Assembly: GCA_965372135.1 (NCBI GenBank)
Contig: CBDVBD010000157.1
Coordinates: 1-7,477, forward strand
Reading direction: 5' to 3'
DNA length: 7,477 bases
DNA from: CBDVBD01 sp965372135
GTDB lineage: Bacteria > Electryoneota > RPQS01 > CBDVBD01
The notes under the pieces are model-generated. The model had not been told where the DNA came from and searched no databases. It was given only the letters and a program-made list of their open reading frames with translations. The position numbers were made by a program, and so were the translations under genes. Positions 1 to 6,642 of the stretch are shown piece by piece (the first letter of the stretch is position 1; the number at the start of each line of letters is the position of its first letter).

Positions 1-145
1 GTTCCCTTTGGATGTCGCTGGCAGCCCGCTTGAATTCGCGCATTCCTTTGCCCAATCCACGGGCGATTTCCGGGATTTTCTTGCCGCCGAACAGCAGCAA
101 CACAGCTAAGAAGATAATTACTAATTCCCAGGTTCCGATGGGCAT
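1..145 (-). CDS. tatA: Sec-independent protein translocase subunit TatA (5' part, cut by window edge)
   Basis: This is the pore-forming or membrane-thinning subunit of the twin-arginine export system, which moves folded proteins across the inner membrane together with TatC. The first 48 residues are visible. A short N-terminus with GTWE (residues 4-7) leads into one hydrophobic helix (about residues 8-20), followed by the hinge LFGGKKIPE (18-26) and an amphipathic helix with the family motif RGLGKGMREFK (29-39). The C-terminal tail lies beyond position 1. The ATG at 145 follows a strong Shine-Dalgarno (GGAGGTG, 148-154) and starts 16 bases after the tatC stop, so the two are surely co-transcribed. 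TatA and TatB are hard to separate on the N-terminus alone. The FGG hinge and the GKGMREFK helix favour TatA, or a TatA that serves both roles, since no second tatA/B copy is visible here. Confidence 0.93.
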   Translation of the reverse strand, partial: MPIGTWELVIIFLAVLLLFGGKKIPEIARGLGKGMREFKRAASDIQRE

Positions 146-161
146 AGCACCTCCAGGAGAT

Positions 162-914
162 TTATGCGGCTGCCTTCTTTTTAGCGGAGCGATTGATGGC
201 AACCATGGACAAGAGTATCGAAAACAAGTACAACACCACTAAGGGACCAGCCAGTACCACTTGGGTGAATAGGTCCGGCGGGGTGATGATGGCGGACAGG
301 AGCAGAAACAACACGATGGCGTAGCGCATTTTCTGCCACAGGAATTTCGGGGTTACCAACCCTAATTTTGTCAGGAAAAATATTACCAGTGGCATTTCGA
401 ACACCAACCCGAAAGCGAGGATCAATCTACCCATGAAATCGACGTATTTACTTAAAGACCAGGTGTTTTGGATACCCTCGGTGGCGAAGGATTGGAAAAA
501 CCGGGTGGCGATAGGCAGGATATGGAAGGCGAAAGCTGCCCCCACCAGAAAGGAAAATGTGGAAAATATCACGATGGGAAGGATGAGTCGTTTCTCGCGG
601 GAATACAACCCAGGACTTACGAATCCCCAGAACTGCCAGAATAATATCGGTGATGCCACGATAATCCCCATAATCAGGGATAGTTTTAGCTTAACGGTAA
701 AACCTTCCACCGGGTTAAGCAACGCCAAGGTATCGGAGGACCCCTCGAAGATGGACTGGATCAGGAAATTCAGAGCATATGGTTCAAAGGCGTAGGCTGC
801 ACCGGCGGCAAGCACCAATGCGATTAAGCAGCGGATGATGCGGCGGCGTAATTCTTCCAGGTGGTCAATAAAGGACATGGCGTTGGATTTCTTTTCCTCC
901 ATAACGGTACTCAA
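162..914 (-). CDS. tatC: Sec-independent protein translocase subunit TatC
   Basis: TatC is the multi-spanning receptor of the Tat system; it binds the twin-arginine signal peptide and recruits TatA. The 250-residue protein has the usual size and six hydrophobic segments (roughly 26-44, 75-97, 110-132, 159-183, 196-210, 218-236). Family hallmarks are HLEELRRR (18-25) in the cytoplasmic N-terminus, NPVEGF (67-72) with the conserved Glu at 70, the FE pair at 172-173, and ITPPD (210-214). The C-terminus is a lysine-rich cytoplasmic tail. The start is uncertain. A TTG at 914 overlaps the purQ stop (TTGA), and in-frame ATGs lie at 902 and 878. The ATG at 878 (MSFIDHLEEL) is closest to the usual TatC N-terminus but has its GGAGGA 16 bases upstream, which is too far. 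I keep the longest form because of the coupling overlap. The gene is followed 16 bases later by tatA. Confidence 0.96.
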   Translation of the reverse strand: MSTVMEEKKSNAMSFIDHLEELRRRIIRCLIALVLAAGAAYAFEPYALNFLIQSIFEGSSDTLALLNPVEGFTVKLKLSLIMGIIVASPILFWQFWGFVSPGLYSREKRLILPIVIFSTFSFLVGAAFAFHILPIATRFFQSFATEGIQNTWSLSKYVDFMGRLILAFGLVFEMPLVIFFLTKLGLVTPKFLWQKMRYAIVLFLLLSAIITPPDLFTQVVLAGPLVVLYLFSILLSMVAINRSAKKKAAA

Positions 915-1603
915 GTTGCGACCAATTCCAAAATGGATTCGAAAAGCCGGGAACCGTCAGTACCGCCAACGGTAGGGTCGACGCGGCGTTCCGGGTGCGG
1001 CATCAATCCAAGGACATTACCGGCATCGTTAATGATGCCTGCGATGTGATTCAGGGATCCGTTGGGGTTGGATTCCTTGGACAATTCACCGTTAAGACTT
1101 GCATAGCGAAATACCACCCGACCGTCCCCTTCCAGCCGGGCTAAAGTTTCTTGGTCGGCGTAGTAATTGCCGTCGGTATGGGCGATGGGCATTTGGATCA
1201 CTTCGCCGGGGGTGTACAACCGGGTAAAGTCTGTTTCCGTGTTTTCCACCCGCAGGCATATTTCACGGCATATAAAGCGCAACGTTTTGTTGCGGATTAG
1301 AGCGCCCGGCAACAATCCTGTTTCGCAGAGGATTTGGAAACCATTGCAGATTCCCAGGACGTTTCCACCGCGATCGGCAAAGCGTTTCACTTCGGTCATG
1401 ATGGGGGAAAATTTCGCCAGAACGCCGGTACGCAGGTAATCGCCATAGGAAAAGCCTCCGGGCAGGATTACCAGATCGAGGTCATTGAATTCGGTGTCCT
1501 TATGCCATATATACCGTGCTTCGACACCCAGGACTTTAGACAGTACAAAGTAACAATCGTAGTCGCAGTTGGATCCGGGGAATATGACGATGCCTGCGGT
1601 CAT
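911..1603 (-). CDS. purQ: Phosphoribosylformylglycinamidine (FGAM) synthase, glutaminase subunit PurQ
   Basis: PurQ hydrolyses glutamine and supplies ammonia to PurL for conversion of FGAR to FGAM in de novo purine synthesis, in the cytoplasm. The 230-residue length is normal for the stand-alone subunit. It is a class I glutamine amidotransferase. The N-terminus (AGIVIFPGSNCDYD, 3-16) is typical of PurQ, the nucleophile elbow is GICNGFQ with Cys86, and the rest of the triad is in MPHPER with His203 and Glu205. The ATG at 1603 overlaps the purS stop by 4 bases (ATGA) and has a GGGAG ribosome site at 1611-1615, seven bases upstream. PurQ works in a complex with PurS, encoded just upstream, and with PurL, which is not in this window. 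The next gene is tatC rather than purL, as one would often expect. Confidence 0.97.
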   Translation of the reverse strand: MTAGIVIFPGSNCDYDCYFVLSKVLGVEARYIWHKDTEFNDLDLVILPGGFSYGDYLRTGVLAKFSPIMTEVKRFADRGGNVLGICNGFQILCETGLLPGALIRNKTLRFICREICLRVENTETDFTRLYTPGEVIQMPIAHTDGNYYADQETLARLEGDGRVVFRYASLNGELSKESNPNGSLNHIAGIINDAGNVLGLMPHPERRVDPTVGGTDGSRLFESILELVAT

Positions 1604-1851
1604 GGCTGATCTCCCGGAAGTATTAGTTCAACCGATTCGATGACCGGATTGGACAGCACTCGTTCGGCGATTTCACGGAGCTCAGTTTCCGAAGTGCCGT
1701 TTAAGGGTTCGGTAAGTTCCATTTCGATCAGTTTCCCGATTCGCACGCTTTCAATCCCTTGGTATCCCAGAGTTTTCAGGATACCATGAACCGCTTTACC
1801 CTGTGGATCCAAGATGTCTGCTTTTAATCGCACCAGCACAGTGGCTTTCAT
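1600..1851 (-). CDS. purS: FGAM synthase subunit PurS
   Basis: PurS is the small non-catalytic subunit that bridges PurL and PurQ in the three-part FGAM synthase of many bacteria and archaea; it is missing where a single long PurL is used. The protein is 83 residues, the usual size. It begins with a beta strand (KATVLVRLKADILDPQGKAV, 2-21) carrying the family's strand-DPQG pattern, followed by a helix and the strand ESVRIGKLIEMEL (34-46). The C-terminal part, VIESVELI (70-77), completes the ferredoxin-like fold expected of the family. The ATG at 1851 has only a weak GTGAG-like ribosome site. It lies about 24 bases downstream of the likely transcription start of the promoter candidate at 1882-1909. 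It overlaps purQ by 4 bases, consistent with the two subunits being made together. Confidence 0.96.
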   Translation of the reverse strand: MKATVLVRLKADILDPQGKAVHGILKTLGYQGIESVRIGKLIEMELTEPLNGTSETELREIAERVLSNPVIESVELILPGDQP

Positions 1852-1881
1852 GGATAACTCACGCTATTTGTTTGTTTTGCC

Positions 1882-1909
1882 TTTATATCGACACTACAGT
1901 CGGGATCAA
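1882..1909 (-). promoter_or_regulatory. Candidate sigma70-type promoter for purS-purQ-tatC-tatA
   Basis: Reading the minus strand in the gap between pssA and purS, TTGATC (1904-1909) is followed after 16 bases by TATAAA (1882-1887). The -35 matches TTGACA at four of six positions and the -10 matches TATAAT at five of six. Transcription would begin near 1875 and leave a leader of about 24 bases before the purS ATG. This is the largest gap in the window (73 bases) and the only one where both boxes appear at acceptable spacing. I see no recognisable PurR operator of the E. coli or Bacillus kind and no room for a riboswitch. The spacer contains a small imperfect inverted repeat (CGAC/GTCG). Confidence 0.45.
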
Positions 1910-1924
1910 AATAATGGCACCGCT

Positions 1925-2677
1925 TCAACCCGCCCAGCTTTCATCTTCCATTTCTTCCAACTCTTCTAAATGCTGAGGTCGGAATTTCATTTGGATCAAT
2001 CCTTTAATCCCGCCGACGATCACATAAGTCGTCACCAAAGGGAAGAACATCAGGGAAGGTTTATAAAGTACCAGGATTAGCCCCACGATCAGGATTAACA
2101 GCTTGACTTGATTGCTTTGTGTCCCGCGGAATGACAGCCTGGGAAAAGCATCGTAGGGGATGGGACTGACCATCAGGAGTGATGTCATAATCACTAACGG
2201 TGTCAGTACCACTCCATACTTCAAATGCCCCCATATTGCAAAGTTGAAGATCACATAGGACACTAAGATACTGGCTTCCACTGGTGTGGGGAGACCATAG
2301 AAGACGATATGTTCTTCCGGCAGAGTGGTTGTGATGTTATATTTAGCTAACCGCACGGCACAGAACAGGATTGGGGAGAATCCCAACAGGATTCCCAAAC
2401 CTCCAAGCTGCTGAAAGTAATTGACATACAGTAGAACAGATGGTGCAACCCCGAAGGACAACAGGTCCGCCAGGGAATCCAATTCCAACCCGAAATGGGT
2501 GGGGGTACTTATGTAGCGAGCCAGTTTACCATCCAAGGCGTCGAGTACACCGGCAGCGATAATCATCCATGCCGCGGTCACCATTCTACCGTCGAAAACC
2601 AGCAGGATAGCTACGAACCCTAAGAAGAGGTTGGTAATGGTCATCAAATTGGGCCACAAGGATCGATGTGGTTTCAT
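1925..2677 (-). CDS. pssA: CDP-diacylglycerol--serine O-phosphatidyltransferase (phosphatidylserine synthase)
   Basis: This integral membrane enzyme joins CDP-diacylglycerol and L-serine to give phosphatidylserine and CMP, the step before Psd. The CDP-alcohol phosphatidyltransferase signature is complete in the pattern D-G-x2-A-R-x8-G-x3-D-x3-D: Asp46, Asp49, Gly50, Ala53, Arg54, Gly63, Asp67 and Asp71. An N-terminal MKPHRSLWPNLMTITNLFLG (1-20) is typical of the type II, membrane-embedded synthase rather than the E. coli peripheral PLD-like type. Several hydrophobic segments follow, and the C-terminus is acidic (LEELEEMEDES, 237-247). The length of 250 fits the family. The serine rather than glycerol-phosphate acceptor is inferred from the adjacent psd and the N-terminal pattern. 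The ATG at 2677 overlaps the psd stop (ATGA), with a GGAG about ten bases upstream. It is the last gene before the promoter candidate. Confidence 0.93.
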   Translation of the reverse strand: MKPHRSLWPNLMTITNLFLGFVAILLVFDGRMVTAAWMIIAAGVLDALDGKLARYISTPTHFGLELDSLADLLSFGVAPSVLLYVNYFQQLGGLGILLGFSPILFCAVRLAKYNITTTLPEEHIVFYGLPTPVEASILVSYVIFNFAIWGHLKYGVVLTPLVIMTSLLMVSPIPYDAFPRLSFRGTQSNQVKLLILIVGLILVLYKPSLMFFPLVTTYVIVGGIKGLIQMKFRPQHLEELEEMEDESWAG

Positions 2678-3330
2678 GGATGGTACACTCCAATTATAGT
2701 TTCTCCGGCACGGACTTTCTGTCCAACGGCGACTTTGATTTCTACGGTTTCCGGCAGGGTCACTTCCAATCGCGACCCCAGGATAATCATCCCGAACCGT
2801 TCGCCTTTTTCGATAGTATCACCGGGCTGTAATTTGCAGATTATCCTGCGGGCAAGCATTCCGGCAATCTGGGTTACCGAAACACGGAATTGGGAATTTT
2901 CGATAAGGATACAATTCTGCTCGTTCAGTTTTGACGCCTGGTTTTTACCGGCATGTCCGAAGTTTCCGGATTTATGTTCGACCACCAACACTTTGCCGGA
3001 ACAGACGTTACGATTGACATGGACGTTAAACAGGGTCATAAAGATGGTGATTACCTGCCCGGGAATGCCCAGCACTTCCTTTGGACAGGGTTCAATGGAT
3101 AGCACCCTACCATCGCAGGGTGCGACAATATTGTTTTCACCGTCCGGTACGGTTCGTTCGGGATCGCGAAAGAATAATAATACGAAAATCAACAGCAGAG
3201 TCAGCACCACCGTTAAGATGGTGACGACAACATTACCGCTGGTAATAGCTGACCCCCACAACGCACCGCACAGTATTACCGCACCTCCAAACAGGGTGCG
3301 AATTTCTTTAGGTACTGCACCTATGCTCAT
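2674..3330 (-). CDS. psd: Phosphatidylserine decarboxylase, short (archaeal-type) proenzyme
   Basis: Psd decarboxylates phosphatidylserine to phosphatidylethanolamine at the inner membrane, using a pyruvoyl cofactor made by self-cleavage. The 218-residue form is the short type common outside the Proteobacteria. Two hydrophobic segments (about 12-30 and 33-54) anchor the N-terminus, followed by FFRDPERT (53-60), PCDGRV (71-76), the NVHVNRN block (102-108), and GNFGHAGKNQASKLNEQN (122-139). The cleavage site is ILGSRLEV with Gly185-Ser186; Ser186 would become the pyruvoyl group of the small alpha chain, leaving 32 residues after it. The ATG at 3330 overlaps the purC stop by 4 bases, and no clear Shine-Dalgarno precedes it, so it probably depends on coupling to purC translation. 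PssA, encoded next, makes its substrate. Confidence 0.95.
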   Translation of the reverse strand: MSIGAVPKEIRTLFGGAVILCGALWGSAITSGNVVVTILTVVLTLLLIFVLLFFRDPERTVPDGENNIVAPCDGRVLSIEPCPKEVLGIPGQVITIFMTLFNVHVNRNVCSGKVLVVEHKSGNFGHAGKNQASKLNEQNCILIENSQFRVSVTQIAGMLARRIICKLQPGDTIEKGERFGMIILGSRLEVTLPETVEIKVAVGQKVRAGETIIGVYHP

Positions 3331-4037
3331 GGTCGATTCAACAGCCGATCTTCCAACTCCCGATAGGCTTTTTCCACACCACCCAGATCATGCCGGAAGC
3401 GATCCTTATCCAGTTTTTTATTGGTCTTTTTATCCCAGATCCGACAGGTATCGGGTGAGATTTCGTCCCCCAGCAAGATACCTTCGTTGAATCTACCGAA
3501 TTCAAGTTTGAAATCCACCAGGGTTAATCCCCTGCGATCCATGAAGGATTTCAGAATGGCATTAACCTTGGAAGATACCCGGGTTATGGCTCGCATTTCT
3601 TCCGGGGTAGCCAATCCAAAGGCATAAGCGTGATGTTCATTGATAAGAGGATCACCCAATTCATCATTCTTCAGATAGTATTCCATTATTGGGAAATCCA
3701 AAACGGTTCCTTCGGCAATTTCATACCGACGAGTCAATGACCCGGTCGCCACATTTCGTACTACAGCCTCCACCTGAATGATTTCCAAGTGTTTTACCAG
3801 CATCTCCGTGGGACCGAGTTTGCGAACGAAATGCGTAGGGATATGGTAACTGTCAAGGTACTCAAACAGGAAGGATGATATGCTGTTGTTGATTTCCCCT
3901 TTGTGTGGAACTTTGCCTTTTTTCGCCCCGTCAAAGGCGGTGGCATCATCTTTGAATTCCTGTATTAACAGGTCTTCTTTGTCGGTTTTGTACAGGCGTT
4001 TGGCTTTTCCTTCGTATAGAAGTTCCCGCTTTTCCAC
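3327..4037 (-). CDS. purC: Phosphoribosylaminoimidazole-succinocarboxamide (SAICAR) synthase PurC
   Basis: PurC ligates aspartate to CAIR with ATP to give SAICAR, in de novo purine synthesis; the product is the substrate of PurB, encoded just upstream. The 236-residue length is normal for the bacterial monofunctional enzyme. Visible family motifs are YEGKAKRLY (8-16) in the ATP-binding N-terminal lobe, EAVVRNVATGSL (90-101), the SAICAR synthetase signature LVDFKLEFGR (173-182), and DEISPDTCRIWD (191-202) near the substrate site. The start is a GTG at 4037, chosen because GGAGGA (4043-4048) stands five bases upstream and the N-terminus MEKRELLYEGKAK is canonical. It follows purB by 31 bases and overlaps psd by 4. 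Confidence 0.97.
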   Translation of the reverse strand: MEKRELLYEGKAKRLYKTDKEDLLIQEFKDDATAFDGAKKGKVPHKGEINNSISSFLFEYLDSYHIPTHFVRKLGPTEMLVKHLEIIQVEAVVRNVATGSLTRRYEIAEGTVLDFPIMEYYLKNDELGDPLINEHHAYAFGLATPEEMRAITRVSSKVNAILKSFMDRRGLTLVDFKLEFGRFNEGILLGDEISPDTCRIWDKKTNKKLDKDRFRHDLGGVEKAYRELEDRLLNRP

Positions 4038-4042
4038 TCAAA

Positions 4043-4048
4043 TCCTCC
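4043..4048 (-). promoter_or_regulatory. Shine-Dalgarno that fixes the GTG start of purC
   Basis: GGAGGA on the minus strand lies five bases before the GTG at 4037. No ATG in frame has comparable spacing, so this site decides the purC start. Confidence 0.75.
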
Positions 4049-4068
4049 GTTGTGTTTATGGTTGATCT

Positions 4069-5373
4069 CTACGATTCTTTATCAATTCCTATGCGCTGGA
4101 AGATGTTATCGACCGATGTCATCAGTGGTTCGATTTGGAATACTTTGTCCAGTGCTTCTCGGTCAAGATGTTTACAGATGTCGGGATGGTTTTTCACTGA
4201 CTCGCAGAAGGTAATACCCTGTTTTTCGGCGTCCATGGCGGCGGACTGTACCCAACGGTATGCCTGGTCGGAATCGATTCCTTTTTGCGACAGCGCCAAC
4301 ATCACCCCCTGGGAATGGATGACGCCACCGGTGAGTTCCAGGTTTTCCTGCATGCGATCCGGTCGGACATCCAAGCCGTCCACTACCTTCCGGAAGATCA
4401 CCAGCATGTAGTGGAGGATGATGGCAGCGTCGGGCAGGATCACCCGTTCCACTGAGGAATGGGAAATGTCCCGTTCGTGCCACAGTGCGACGTTTTCCAA
4501 TCCTGACAGGGCATAACCGCGCACCAGTCTTGCCAGTCCCGACACCCGCTCACACAGGATGGGATTGCGTTTGTGGGGCATGGCGGATGACCCTTTTTGC
4601 TTGGATCCGAAGGGTTCCAATACTTCCATGACTTCGGTACGCTGCAGGTGGCGGATTTCCACTGCGAATCGCTCCAAGGATGATCCGACCAACGCCAAGG
4701 TATTCAGGAATGCAGCATGGCGGTCCCGAGGCACCACCTGGGTCGATACTGATTCCGATTTCAGTCCCAGTTTTTTACAAGCGATGGTTTCCACTTGTGG
4801 ATCCACGTGCGCATAGGTTCCCACCGCTCCTGAGATTTTGCCCACCGAAATATCATCCACTGCTACCGTGAGCCGCTGGACATCGCGTTCCAGTTCGCAG
4901 TACCAGCCGGCTAATTTCAATCCCAGGGTGATAGGTTGAGCATGGATACCGTGGCTGCGACCGATCATGGGAGTGTGGCGATAAGTCCAGGCTTGGGTTT
5001 TCACCGATTCCCTGAGTTTTCCCAGTTCATCCAACAGGAGATTTCCGGCTTCCCGTAACCGTAGCGCTAACGAGGTGTCCAATACATCCGACGACGTCAT
5101 CCCCATATGGACGTATCGGATATCATCTCCCACCTGATCGCCTACACTGGTGAGGAATGCGATGACATCGTGGTGTACGTCCGCCTCAACCTGGGCGATC
5201 CGCTCCATGTCGAAGGTGGCATTCTTCTGGATATTTTGCAGGGAATCGGAAGGGATTTTTCCCAGTTCACCCCAGGCTTGACAAGCGGCGATTTCCACCT
5301 GTAGCCAAGTGTGATACTGGTTCTGCAGGCTCCAGATTTTCCCCATTTCAGGTATTGTATAGCGTTCGATCAA
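4069..5373 (-). CDS. purB: Adenylosuccinate lyase PurB
   Basis: PurB catalyses two beta-eliminations of fumarate: SAICAR to AICAR, and adenylosuccinate to AMP. The 434-residue protein is full length. The N-terminus MIERYTIPEMGKIW (1-14) is typical of the shorter bacterial lyases. The fumarase/aspartase superfamily regions are present in order: VEADVHHDV (62-70) with His68, MTSSDVLDTSLALR (92-105), GRSHGIHAQP (138-147) with His141 as the likely general acid, and the flexible signature loop GSSAMPHKRNP (261-271) with the catalytic Ser pair 262/263. The start is a TTG at 5373 overlapping the protease stop as TTGA. It is supported by a strong AGGAGGTG (5382-5389) eight bases upstream and by the canonical N-terminus. 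The stop is TAG, 31 bases before purC. Confidence 0.97.
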   Translation of the reverse strand: MIERYTIPEMGKIWSLQNQYHTWLQVEIAACQAWGELGKIPSDSLQNIQKNATFDMERIAQVEADVHHDVIAFLTSVGDQVGDDIRYVHMGMTSSDVLDTSLALRLREAGNLLLDELGKLRESVKTQAWTYRHTPMIGRSHGIHAQPITLGLKLAGWYCELERDVQRLTVAVDDISVGKISGAVGTYAHVDPQVETIACKKLGLKSESVSTQVVPRDRHAAFLNTLALVGSSLERFAVEIRHLQRTEVMEVLEPFGSKQKGSSAMPHKRNPILCERVSGLARLVRGYALSGLENVALWHERDISHSSVERVILPDAAIILHYMLVIFRKVVDGLDVRPDRMQENLELTGGVIHSQGVMLALSQKGIDSDQAYRWVQSAAMDAEKQGITFCESVKNHPDICKHLDREALDKVFQIEPLMTSVDNIFQRIGIDKES

Positions 5374-6599
5374 TTCCCGGGCACCTCCTCGAGGAGTAAT
5401 TTAACTTCCAACGTTTTCCCATCCCGGAACACATCCATAGGCAACCAATTCCCCACTCTGAGGTCGACACGATCCAAGATGCTGTGTATCGATTGATAAT
5501 TTTGGATCGGGTATCCACCCATCTCCACAATCACATCGCCCACTTCAAGACCGGCTTTTTCTGCGGGACTCCCGGGATCGATTTCGCTGACAATCACACC
5601 GTGGGAAGATTCCATACCCAAGGTCATAGCAAGCAGCCGATTAATATTCTGTACCGACAACCCAATCCAGTAGTTACGATTGACCATGCCGGTGCCTTGG
5701 AGGTCTTCAATGATTTGTCGAATGCGGTTGATGGGCACCGCGAACCCGACACCTAACGATCCGCCCCCTTCGGAAAAGATGATAGTATTCATACCGATCA
5801 CTTCACCCATGCTATTGACTAACGGACCACCGCTGTTCCCGCGGTTGATGGAGGCGTCGGTCTGGATCATATCGGAATAGATGCGACCTTCACGAGTGCG
5901 CTCGAAATCACGGTCGGTGGCGCTGATAACTCCCACCGTCACGGATGGAGTATCGTTGATATCGAATAATCCGAAGGGATTACCGATGGCAATCGCCCAT
6001 TCTCCCATGATAACATCATCGCTGTCGCCAAAGGGCAGGTAGGGGAAATTGTCGCCTTCGATTTTCAGTAAGGCGACATCGGTATATGGGTCGGAACCCA
6101 CCAAGGTGGCTTGGAATTCATGTCCACTGGTAGTTGTGACTAATATTTCGGTGGCACCGTGCACCACATGCTCATTGGTGACGATAAAGCCATCGGGGGA
6201 AATGATAAAGCCGGATCCCAGGTTCTGTACCTTTTGACGATATACTCTGGGAGGAAAGATATCGCGGAAGAAAGGATCGTCCCAAAACGGGTTGCGCGAC
6301 ACGTATTCCCTGACTTGAGTAACATTGATACCCACCACTGCCGGCACCGCACTTTCAATTGCCTGAGTGATGGCGTTGCCCCTGTGGCGGCGGACCTCCT
6401 CCACGATCTCTCGCCGATCCGGTTCTATGTCGGAAGTAGATTCAGAGAGATATCCCGCTTGCTGTGGTGGAAGACTGGGCTCAACACTCGCATTAGCTGC
6501 AGGTTGTTCCGGTTGCTTGTCGAAATATACCCAACGCCCAACCACAAAGGTTACTATACCGAAAATTACACCAATTATGAAGTATTTGAATAACTTCAT
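5370..6599 (-). CDS. Membrane-anchored HtrA/DegS-like serine protease with one PDZ domain
   Basis: This is a trypsin-fold HtrA-family protease for envelope protein quality control or stress signalling, probably on the outer side of the inner membrane. An uncleaved hydrophobic N-terminus (about 6-22, preceded by Lys residues) acts as anchor, then comes a Pro/Gln/Ser-rich linker (28-60). The protease domain follows with the full triad: His144 in TNEHVVHG, Asp174 in YTDVALLKI, and Ser256 in GNSGGPL. A single PDZ domain spans about 310-405 (GSPAEKAGLEVGDVIVE at 343-359). At 409 residues with one PDZ it resembles DegS or short HtrA proteins rather than DegP, which has two. The region between the linker and the His (FWDDPFFRDIFPP, 105-117) is the loop LA zone of HtrA proteins. 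The ATG at 6599 has a GGAG ten bases upstream; the gene lies 43 bases after the transaldolase and overlaps purB by 4. I leave the symbol empty because htrA, degS and degQ cannot be separated from sequence alone. Confidence 0.95.
   Translation of the reverse strand: MKLFKYFIIGVIFGIVTFVVGRWVYFDKQPEQPAANASVEPSLPPQQAGYLSESTSDIEPDRREIVEEVRRHRGNAITQAIESAVPAVVGINVTQVREYVSRNPFWDDPFFRDIFPPRVYRQKVQNLGSGFIISPDGFIVTNEHVVHGATEILVTTTSGHEFQATLVGSDPYTDVALLKIEGDNFPYLPFGDSDDVIMGEWAIAIGNPFGLFDINDTPSVTVGVISATDRDFERTREGRIYSDMIQTDASINRGNSGGPLVNSMGEVIGMNTIIFSEGGGSLGVGFAVPINRIRQIIEDLQGTGMVNRNYWIGLSVQNINRLLAMTLGMESSHGVIVSEIDPGSPAEKAGLEVGDVIVEMGGYPIQNYQSIHSILDRVDLRVGNWLPMDVFRDGKTLEVKLLLEEVPGN
5382..5389 (-). promoter_or_regulatory. 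Strong Shine-Dalgarno supporting the TTG start of purB
   Basis: AGGAGGTG on the minus strand stands eight bases before the TTG at 5373, inside the 3' end of the protease gene. It overlaps a perfect 12-base palindrome (5385-5396). It makes the rare TTG start credible and argues against starting at the internal Met10. Confidence 0.75.
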
Positions 6600-6642
6600 G
6601 GGAATACTACTCCGTGCTTACCGCTTTGAGGGATCACTTACT

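Noticed and set aside
1889..1902. Small inverted repeat (CGAC/GTCG) as a terminator after pssA
   Set aside because: The stem is only four base pairs with a six-base loop and no U run follows in the transcript. It falls in the spacer of the promoter candidate.
2693..2698. TATAAT on the minus strand just before pssA
   Set aside because: It is a perfect -10 box, but it lies inside the psd coding end and no TTGACA-like box occurs 15-19 bases upstream. Probably chance.
2666..3490. Long plus-strand open frame of 274 codons
   Set aside because: It lies opposite psd and the end of purC, its translation is rich in Pro, Ser, Thr and Arg without any recognisable domain, and both genes on the minus strand are certain. 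It is an antisense shadow.
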